A stretch of 64,000 nucleotides of DNA from Isoetes taiwanensis (Eukaryota; Streptophyta; Lycopodiopsida; Isoetales; Isoetaceae), in NCBI GenBank assembly GCA_021234155.1, contig JAJEKV010000086.1:1-64000 (forward strand), in the 5' to 3' direction. Within the stretch, counting starts at the first letter, position 1. Each line of letters begins with the position of its first letter. The position numbers and the translations under genes are program-made. Shown here one piece after another: positions 55,797-64,000 of this stretch. Under the pieces are notes generated by a model. The model was given only the letters and a program-made list of their open reading frames with translations, was not told the origin of the DNA and did not search any database.

Positions 55797-56116
55797 GGGT
55801 AAAAGCATGTTAGGGTGTACCACTTTTGGAACCTGCAAAAGTACATACACTAGGTACTTCTGAACTGGGTACTTTCTCATTTTTCTTTTCATTAAAACTA
55901 ATACAAAAATCCAAAATAAAAGTCAAGGACATGGTAATATTCAAAGTTAAGGTAAAGATAATGCTATCGGAGACCAATATATATAAAATGTTCTAAAACA
56001 TACATTATATTGAGATATTATACAGGTACCCAGTACCCAGTCCTGGCTACCTTTTTAGGTACCTTTTTAGTCACTAAATAATACTTTTTAAGGGACACCC
56101 TAACATGCTTTTACCC
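55797..56116. mobile_element. 320-bp MITE flanked by TTAA
   Basis: Terminal inverted repeats of about 22 bp: left GGGTAAAAGCATGTTAGG, right the reverse complement ending GCATGTTTT-ACCC in mirrored order (CCTAACATGCTTTTACCC). TTAA flanks both sides (55793-55796 and 56117-56120), while units I, III and IV show a single TTAA in AAGTTAAAGAAA. The interior is AT-rich with GGTACC repeats and no coding frame. A TTAA target is typical of piggyBac-type transposases; a PIF/Harbinger (TWA) reading fits less symmetrically. Confidence 0.85.
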
Positions 56117-56121
56117 TTAAA

Positions 56122-56181
56122 GAAAAAAAGTAAAAAGTAAAAAATAATACGTAAAAAGTAAAAAGTAAAAAGTAAAAAGAG
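56122..56181. repeat. AAAAGT microsatellite, unit V
   Basis: Same locus as in units I, III and IV, immediately right of the MITE; the shortest copy. Confidence 0.75.
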
Positions 56182-57957
56182 AGCTTCATTATTCATTGTA
56201 ATATATATAGCCTCTTAAACTTACCCACAGTAAGACATTAAATCTCCGCCAGTTTTGTAGGTTTAAAAAACATGATACTTATGGGTTTTTGTTCATGATT
56301 GGAGATATTCATTTTGCAGAGGTCGATATGGAGTCCTAGAATGGTATCTTTACTTATAGTACTTCTTGGATAAGAAGAAAGTTCTGACTGACCTTTCCCT
56401 ATAAGTGGTCTTATTTTATAAGGAAATAATCATGTGTATACTTCATGGTTTGTAAGATACCCTCCAACTCTGCTTATCCCAGTCCTGTTGAGCCACCATT
56501 CCTCACGACAATTACTACACTTCTAATAATGTCGCAACCACACTGGCCTGATCAAGTGGATACTGAGTCTCATAGAACTATTGTTAATGTGGATTTAGAA
56601 CATCCTCCAAATCTGCCTGCGCAATGAAGTTATTTCCTAGAATGCGCGGGGGAGTTATGGTTGTGAACACTTCAATGGATGGCAGTGGTTGATATTATGA
56701 ACACTAGGATAGTTAGCAATTAGAACTATTCTCGTATCTGCTGAGTTGGATGCAAGGAAATTGGTTGAAATGGCGTTGTACATATTCAGGAGAGAATTGC
56801 AGATGATTTCCATATATCTTGTAGATATTGAAAGATATAGAAAAGAGGATGAAGGAAAAGAATAAGAACAGGAGTTGGCAAGAACGTGAATGTTACCGGG
56901 ATGTGCAAGTTTGCTATGCACCTTAGATAGATTCTTATTCTCTTCTAGATCTCCAAATCTATGTGTAGAGACATCATTGTAAAGGAAAATACCATAAAGA
57001 AGGAGCTCCATAGGTTATCTACCTCTCCCTGAATATTGATGTCAGTTGGGGCCACGAACAGGTTGAGATGTTCGAATCCTAACATCTAACTCCAACATCA
57101 TTCCAATTAGTCCTTAAACCTGTACCGTTCAATCCTGTAATTCAACCTAAAATACATAAGCAATATGTTCATGCTACATCCACTGCTAAAACTCTTCTAG
57201 GACATGTAAGAAACAACCCAAAATCCAGTGAAGACATTATCGGATATGAAGAACCAACACAGGAAATGCAGCCCAGTAATGTAACTGCCATTCAGAGCTG
57301 GCTATCAAAATCGATAGCAAATAGGTGCCAGAGTGAATGAGCACAAGAATGGATGAGCACAAGAATGAATGAGCGGAAAAACATAGTTAATATCATTAAT
57401 ATCACCTCCAACTGATTTTATATTTAACGGCCTACAATGAAATTGTTTGTCAAGATGCTGCACAAAACCCGGGATTCATAACAAACAAAGATACTGCACA
57501 GAATCCAGAGCAGGAAAATGTAAAAGCAAATCTACCAAATAAGTTCACACCGACAAGAATCCAGTAGTGGAACGGGAATGCAATGCATACAGCAAAGCAA
57601 TTGTTGTACGGAACTATGACAGGCATAAATACAACATGATGGCACTTTAACCAATGAAGACATACAAAAATTATAAAGCATGCAGATATGGCTTCAATTG
57701 CCTTTTTAAGAAGCAAAATGCAAAGCGAGAGAACTAAATACCTTATGGAACTTAGACAACTTGCATTTGAACCCAGCAATCTGGTGTATGCCACTATTAA
57801 ACCATTGCAAACTGTAATTTCCAATCAAACAGTTCCAATAAACATATTTTAGACCCTGCAATCTGCGTCAGAAGCTTTAGTAAAACAAACTGTGAAAGGT
57901 TTTCCTGTGCAAATTGTGCACTTTAATTTTTTTTTTCTCAAAGCCAATCTATCTCTT

Positions 57958-58110
57958 CTAGATGCCATGCACAAGTTTCAGCTCATTTGCGCATGCATCT
58001 AGAGTGTCGATAAATATGATCTTATTTGGGTCTCCACATTTCAAGTATTCAAAAAACATCAGGGCTTCTTTTCCTTACAAATGCTGTAATCATCATATTA
58101 CCATTGTTGT
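57958..58110 (-). pseudogene. PPR-repeat-like fragment, unit V
   Basis: Encodes the same FFEYLKCGDPNKIIFIDTLD and ACANEL segment as the unit III copy. It has lost a stretch corresponding to VQHGQGKEA (CCTTGTCCATGTTG is missing at about 58076), which breaks the first helix. Confidence 0.5.
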
Positions 58111-59385
58111 GCATATTCAGGAGAGAATTGCAGAGGATTTCCCTATATCTTGTAGATATTGAAAGATATAGAAAAGAGGATGAAGGAAAAGAAGAAGAAC
58201 AGGAGTTGGGAAAAACGTGAATGTTACCGGGATGTGCAAGTTTGCTATGCACCTTCGATAGATTCTTATTCTCTTCTAGATCTCCAAATCTATATGTAGC
58301 ACCTTAGATAGATTCTTATTCTCTTCTAGATCTCCAAATCTATGTGTAGAGACATCATTGTAAAGGAAAATACCATAAAGAAGGAGCTCCATAGGTTATC
58401 TACCTCTCCCTGAATATTTATGTCAGTTGGGGCCATGAAATAGGTTGAGATGTTCGAATCCTAACATCTAACTCCAACATCATTTCAAGTAGTCCTTAAA
58501 CCTATACCGTTCAATCCTGTAATTCAACCTAAAATCCATAAGCAACATGTTGTTCATGCTACACCCACTGCTAAAAATCTTCTAAGACATGTAAGAAATG
58601 GCCCAAAATCCAGGGAAGACATTACCGGATATGAAGAACCAACGCAGGAAATGCAGCCCAGTAATGTAACTGCCATTCAGAGCTGGCTATCAAAATCGAT
58701 AGCAAATAGGTGCCAAAGTAAATGAGCACAAGAATGGATGAGCACAAGAATGAATGAGCAAAAAAACATAGTTAATATCACCTCCAACTGATTTTACATT
58801 TAATGGCCTACAATGAAATTGTTGGTCAAGATGCTGCACAAAACCAGGGATTCATAACAAACAAAGATACTGCATAGAACCCAGAGCAGGAAAATGTAAA
58901 AGCAAATCTACCAAATAAGTTCAGACCGACAAGAATCCAGTAGTGGAACGGGAATGCAATGCATATAGCAAAGCAATTGTTGCCGGAACTATGATAGGCA
59001 TAAATACAAAAATCGGTGTGGAATCCAAATGGCAGATAGTTTTACCTCTAACTGCTTGAAAGCTGTTGTCCAAAAACAGTCTAATAAAGCACATGGATGT
59101 TTGTCTTTTACAAACACATATCAGCATCAAGCTAGGCCAAAAAACGATGGGGTGAGCAACTCCGTCATGGAAAAGACCCGTTTCTCAAAATCCGGACTTC
59201 GGCATCGTCGTGTAGCGACGACATAAGAATCAGCAATTAATACAACGACTGAGAATGAATGAGAAAAACCATTGCGTCCTTTCACTCTTAAATCCGACGG
59301 TCTATAATAAGAGTTTCCACATGCAACAAAAACAACGGCTCAAAATGCGCACAAACTATCACATTTTACTTTTAGTACTATCTGT

Positions 59386-61155
59386 TATATATATACAATT
59401 ATCTGTTGTGCCTATGGGGGGTGAAAGTTATGTAGAGATTGATCCCGTCCGTCCATTTTGTGAGGTGGCACGACAATGGCCCTTGGATTTATTGGAGAGC
59501 ATGCATGGGACATGCATGGGGCATGCACCCCATCCCTACACCGTTGATTGGGCAAGTGAGAAATCTTGGCCCTTGATTTTTTAAAGGGAAGGTGCAAGGA
59601 AGGTCCCTAAAAAGGTGCTTTTTGGTGCATTCAATCTTAGCCGTTGGATCAAAAGGGGAGGAGAAATCTTGGCCATTAAAGTTTTTATTATATTGCAATT
59701 TCTTTTATTAAAAGAGGTGAGGTGGCACTCTTATTTAATAAAAAAGTAATGAGATAATGGATGCACTTTCTATGAAGCTTCTTTTCTATAATCGGCTTCA
59801 AAGGCCGGTAACTTGCAGTGGAGGGGTCGGATGAAGGTGGGGCCCACGCCCTTGGATTGCTCTCATCGAGAGCTTTCCAACGGGTAGTGCTTTTGGCATC
59901 GTTCCCTCGCAGTTGGATCTAATGTGATCGAATACTAAGAATCTTTTTAGAAACTTAGAATTTTACAGAATTTAAGGAATTTAAGAGAATCTAGAAGAAT
60001 CTTCATAGAATCTTAGAGAGCGTAGAGGAGGCTCAAAAGAATCTTCAGCAATCTATGAGAATCTCAAGAGAATCTTTGAGAATCTATGGGAATTTTTATA
60101 AAATCTTTGACAATGTAGGGGAATCTTCATAGAATCTAAGGGGATCTAGGAGAATCTACATAGGAACATGGAGAATCTAGAGGAATCTTGAGATAATATT
60201 GATGGAATCTTCAAGAATCTGGGGAAATCTCTGTAGAATCTAAGGAAATCTACATAGAATCTAACGAAATCTAGGAGAATCTAGATAGAATTTTGGAGAA
60301 TCTAGAGGATTCTTGTGATAACGTTTGAAATCTAGAGGAATCTTTGTAGATTCTTAAAAACCTATGGGAATCTTGGGGAATCTTTCATACTAAGTGTGTT
60401 TAGTAGGGGAATCTTGATAGAATCTAAGAGAATCTATATATAATCTTGGGGAATCTAGAGAAAATTTAGGTTAATCTTTGAGAATCTAGGGAAATCTTAA
60501 GAGAATCTTAAGTAATCTTTGGGATTAACAGAATCTAAGGGAATTTTCATTAGGCCTTTAAGAATCTAGGATACTTTTTCCTGAATCTTGAAGAATCAAT
60601 CTTTATAGAATCTTCATTGTTTATAGAATCTTCATTGGATGGCTCAGAATCTAGCAGAATCTAAGTGCATCTGCATAGAATCTTTTAGAATCTAGCGGAA
60701 TCTTGATGGAATCTTTAAGAATCTAGGGGAATCTCTATAGAATCTAAGGGAATCTACATAGAATCTAACGAAATCTAGGAGAATATACATAGAATTTTGG
60801 AGAATCTAGAGGATTCTTGTGATAACGTTTGAATTCTAGAGGAATCTTTGTAGATTCTTAAGAATCTAAGGGAATCTTTTATATTAAGCATGTTTTGTCG
60901 GAGAATATTGATAGAAACCAAGGGAATATAAGAGAATCTATATAGAATCTTGGAGAATCTAGAGAAAATTTGGGATAATCTTTGAGAATCTAAAGGAATC
61001 TTAAGTAATCTATGGGACTAAGAGAATTTAAGGCAATCTTCATTAAATCTTTGAGAATCTAGTGTGCTTTTTTCTAAATCTTGGAGAATCTAAGAGAAGC
61101 TTTATAGAATCTTTATTGGATGGCTCAGAATTTGTGTACTCTCTCATAGTACAAT
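59386..61155. mobile_element. 1.77-kb insert at the A/B border, unit V, type unknown
   Basis: Absent from units I and IV, where TTTTAGTACTATATATAG is continuous. The first ~545 bp is non-repetitive, with a short repeat of GCATG words (59500-59526), TTAGCCGTTGGATC-type phrases common in plant transposon interiors, and GAGCTTTCCAACGGG, which is also seen in the LINE spacer at 9137. The rest is the GAATCT array. No coding domain, LTR, or convincing inverted repeat is visible. Confidence 0.6.
59931..61150. repeat. GAATCT-rich degenerate array with ~500-bp higher-order repeat
   Basis: Dense irregular repetition of (A)GAATCTA, GGAATCTT and TAGAATCT words, spaced mostly 10-14 bp. Above this lies a higher-order duplication: landmarks CTCTGTAGAATCTAAGG, GGATTCTTGTGATAACGTTT and TTGGATGGCTCAGAAT at about 60229, 60310 and 60636 recur at about 60732, 60810 and 61117, a period of about 480-505 bp. 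Confidence 0.8.
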
Positions 61156-61159
61156 CACT

Positions 61160-61345
61160 TGTATATAGATACTTGTATTCATCGAACCTGAGGTGATCCA
61201 CTACTGTTAAGACTATCAAAAGCAAAATCCATGCCACAAGATAACAACTTACAATTTTTTATTTTGGTACACGAAATTGAAGGGGAGATAAGCAGAGAAG
61301 AGTTTCTAAATGCGGCCAGTCAGATGCGGTTTTCAATGCCCACCT
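61160..61345 (-). pseudogene. Detached CAF1 5' end in block B, unit V
   Basis: Same CAF1 start and leader copy as in the other B blocks, directly following the GAATCT insert. Confidence 0.6.
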
Positions 61346-61944
61346 GAACTTTATATCCTGAACTCATGGAGTTTTATTCTCTTATAGGATTTAGACCTTC
61401 CTTTTTTCCTCCTCATGTGACCGTAGACATCTTATCATTCTCTCGCCTTGAACCTTCTATGTTGTTTGATCCATGATGTTTTCAGCTCGCGGCAATACGA
61501 GGGCATACATGATGTTGTTCGTGCACATAGTCGCAGGCATCGTCGTTGGTCATGTTCCTCTTCCATCTGCAATAACTGTCCAGGGAGTTCCACGTGTTGA
61601 TGTTCGTGTTCACGGCGAATGGCGGTCATCATGCTCTCCCTCTCGCTATGTGGTTTGCGATGTTGCTCGACATTTAGATGTTTCCCGTCGGTTGGGCTTG
61701 TAGGTAAGGAAGTTCTCTGGTATTGTGTTTTTTACGAGTCCCTTTCCAGAATGGCATCGAGCCCTCGGATCGTTATTTTGGGATGGGACGAGCAGCTATA
61801 TATGTGTTCGTCCTTCTTGTGGCTCGTTATCGGCGTCTTCTCACAGCATCATCTCTTTCCTTGTCCATTGCTTCCCACCCTACCCGCCCTTATATGTTAT
61901 TTTGAGTTCGTCTATTGTTTATATGTTTCTGTTCATTACTGACC

Positions 61945-62076
61945 ACCCGTTGGGTGATGCAAATTATTTTCCACCCACTGGGTGATGCTATCTATATTTT
62001 TCCACCCGTTGGGTGATGCTAGATGATCTCCACCTGTTGGTGATGCTATTTTTTCCTTTTCCACCTCTCGGTGATG
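61945..62076. repeat. Palindromic minisatellite of block B, unit V
   Basis: About five CCACCCRYTGGGTGATGC-type hairpin motifs, one with CCACCTGTTGGTG. Confidence 0.75.
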
Positions 62077-63587
62077 TTTTCTATTTCTATATATGTTTGT
62101 TTACAGTTCCTAACGTCTAATGGGTGTTTTTGCTTTCTAGGGACTATTTTCTTAGGGGGTGCTCGCCTGCTATGGTTGTACCTATTTTATTAACATTTAA
62201 TGGGTACTTTCTAGGCATTTCTCCTTTTTTCCAGGTTTCACACATTCCATGGCGTCGATGCGCGTTGGCGAGGTTCACCAATTTCCTACCTTACTCTTCA
62301 GGGCATCCTCGAGGCCGTTGGCAACCATTTCTCATTAGGGTTTTCCTCGAAAACTCGAAAGGGCGGGGTATTTTATCCCGATGAGAAGTTGTCGCCATTG
62401 TCCTCTCTCTTGCCTTTGCATATTTTCTTATTTTATTTATGGGGTTGCTAGACATTGTTCCTATGGTCCGCCTCCCATTCAGATTTTCCCACATATTGTA
62501 TACTGCTGCTGTGATGAATGACAAGCCTAGGCCGGTTTTTGTGTTCTTTGCGAGTCCCTTCCCAGAATTGTACAGACTTTGTATAGGTTAGATTTATGCT
62601 TCAACCTCATATTAAGAAGCTCCAAGTCTTATAATGAGCATGAGACTTAGAAATCTAGCTTGAACATTGGAATCAAATAACAATTCAGCACATTGCTCCG
62701 TATTAAGATGCAATGAGAATAAGCCATAGCATTGAGAAAATCCAAGTATTATGCTTAGTGGGAACCTCTAAACATAGCATTACTCTCGTTTTATTCCATG
62801 CTGGCACAACCAAGATATTTGACTCTGCAATAAACATGGGGTTCTTGTATTTTACTCCACTAGATTGAGCACTAGATTAGAATGGGACTTTTGATTGCAA
62901 ATAACCGGCTCCAGAAACATCACTCCTAGCCATTGAAATCAGTACGTTTGAAGGTTTGCTTGGCAAGTCTGTTTGAAGGTTTGCATGGCATTGCTATGCA
63001 ACCAACATGTAGTCTCGAGTTATGGCCAATCACGTCTTCATTCTTTTATTTCTTTATAGTTGTAACAAGATACAGTAAAGCAGGACGGATACAAGATCTC
63101 AAAAGCAACACAATTAACAAAGTGTAGCAATCTATATTATTTTCTTGAATGCCACGTTGTTGCTACATGCTAAGAAACCTTGCTAACACTTGCATTCATT
63201 GTGTTTATCTTAGCTTTCATTAACTGATATCAACATATATGCAAATGAGAATTATTGGTCTTTGCAATATTCTGAGCTTTAGCAAAACTTACATTAAACA
63301 ACTGAAGGGATTTGAATCCTAGTATTTCCATTTCACTTAAACATAAAACTTCTCATCCAAACAAAATAGCTTGAAGCTTAAACTCCTGCAGCTTGACATA
63401 AATGTAGACACCAAATTGTGGCCATTACTGTTATGGAATTGAAGCACAATAATGGTCAACCATTATTATGCCGTCCTTCAAAAAAAAACTTTTTCATGTA
63501 ACTATAACAAAGATCTAAACATAGAACTTGATTTTAATAAATGCTCATTTTCAGTTTCTATCCTTTATTTTATTCATCATTGAATAT

Positions 63588-64000
63588 TTATTTACAAGAG
63601 ATGGCTAGAGATTCAGCACAACTTTGCCGCAAGCCATAGATAACTCCAATCGTAAGAGCCCAAAAGATCCCTTTCTTTCAATTTGTTAAAAGCACAAGCA
63701 GTGACAAAGCTATCAAATCCTGCATTATGGGAAGGACCTTCTTTCTGAACCCCAAGCTTTGAGCCACATTACTTAAGCTTCCATAGATATGACACCCAAA
63801 CTTGGTCATATACTTCACATCATATCTCCAGGGAAAGTACAGATCCATGAGCACAAAGAAGTCATCTTGCGAAGTCCGGCAAATCTTGGCAAGAGAAAAA
63901 GCTTGAGCAAGTATGCAATGTCGTTATGCCAATCGAAAGTGATCCAAATTGAGGCTCCCATTGAAAAGAAACATGTGCTTGTGAAAGAGGAGCCTAACAA
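63588..64000 (-). pseudogene. CAF1-type poly(A) deadenylase, C-terminal half, unit V
   Basis: The stop is at 63588-63590 and the 5' half lies beyond the window. The C-terminal region matches units III and IV (LKERDLLGSYG, AGFDSFVT region, KYMTKFGCHIYG). There is a 1-nt difference in the CCCAAGC tract (63750), a CGAAGTCCGGC variant at 63869, an extra A in the AAAAAGC tract at 63896, and changes around 63925-63950 that alter the frame between WITFDWHNDIAYLLKLF and the rest. The third catalytic aspartate is encoded as NDIAY. Confidence 0.75.

Larger units (their letters stand above)
54471..64000 (+). repeat. Tandem segmental-duplication unit V (A-D, truncated by window)
   Basis: A spans 54471-59385 (with a MITE), then a 1.77-kb insert, B 61156-62158, C 62159-62404 and D 62405-64000, where the window ends inside CAF1. 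Both internal A repeats and the PPR scrap are present. The 62405-63587 spacer and the remaining A sequence carry no gene I can support. Confidence 0.85.

Overview
The window looks like nuclear DNA of a land plant with a large, repeat-rich genome. Evidence: spliceosomal introns in a kinesin fragment, a plant-type L1 element with a C-terminal zinc-binding domain, an LTR retrotransposon primed by initiator-Met tRNA, a Helitron terminus, a PPR-like fragment, and remains of a calmodulin-binding kinesin (KCBP). The PPR style, and two LINEs whose ORF1 resembles the RRM-type ORF1p of animal L1, make a fern or other non-flowering vascular plant my best guess; that is inference only. I found no tRNA, rRNA, CRISPR array or bacterial-type operon, and no protein gene that is certainly intact.

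The backbone is a tandem segmental duplication of about 10-11 kb, present in five copies (here units I-V). Each unit has blocks in the order A-B-C-D-E-F. A holds a PPR-like scrap, an AAAAGT microsatellite and an internal ~0.9-kb direct repeat. B holds a copied 5' end of a CAF1 deadenylase gene and a palindromic minisatellite. C is a short spacer. D holds a CAF1/POP2-type deadenylase gene on the minus strand. E holds the motor end of KCBP on the plus strand. F is non-coding. Unit I = 34-14722 (A,B,C, 3' part of D); unit II = 14723-21130 (B-F); unit III = 21131-32796 (A-F); unit IV = 41868-54470 (A-F); unit V = 54471-64000 (A-D, runs off the window).

Nearly every difference between units is a discrete insertion or deletion, and the other units supply the empty site. 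Insertions are: a 7.5-kb head-to-head LINE pair in unit I (5842-13364); a ~206-bp LINE-tail fragment in unit II (15688-15893); a TRIM in unit III (22351-22792); a Helitron-like element in unit III (30703-32310); a non-autonomous LTR element between III and IV (32797-41867), carrying a nested L1 in its 5' LTR and a tandem TRIM at its 3' LTR; a 3.9-kb LINE in unit IV (44686-48580); a 289-bp GC-rich block in unit IV (51890-52178); a 320-bp TTAA-flanked MITE in unit V (55797-56116); and a 1.77-kb insert with a GAATCT-rich array in unit V (59386-61155).

The CAF1 copies keep the DEDD catalytic residues but each has different frameshifts. The KCBP copies share an in-frame stop, so KCBP was dead before the amplification. 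Many small differences between copies fall at CAG/CTG/CCG trinucleotides, and some of them break frames. Some apparent pseudogenization may therefore be read or consensus error at CHG-methylated sites.
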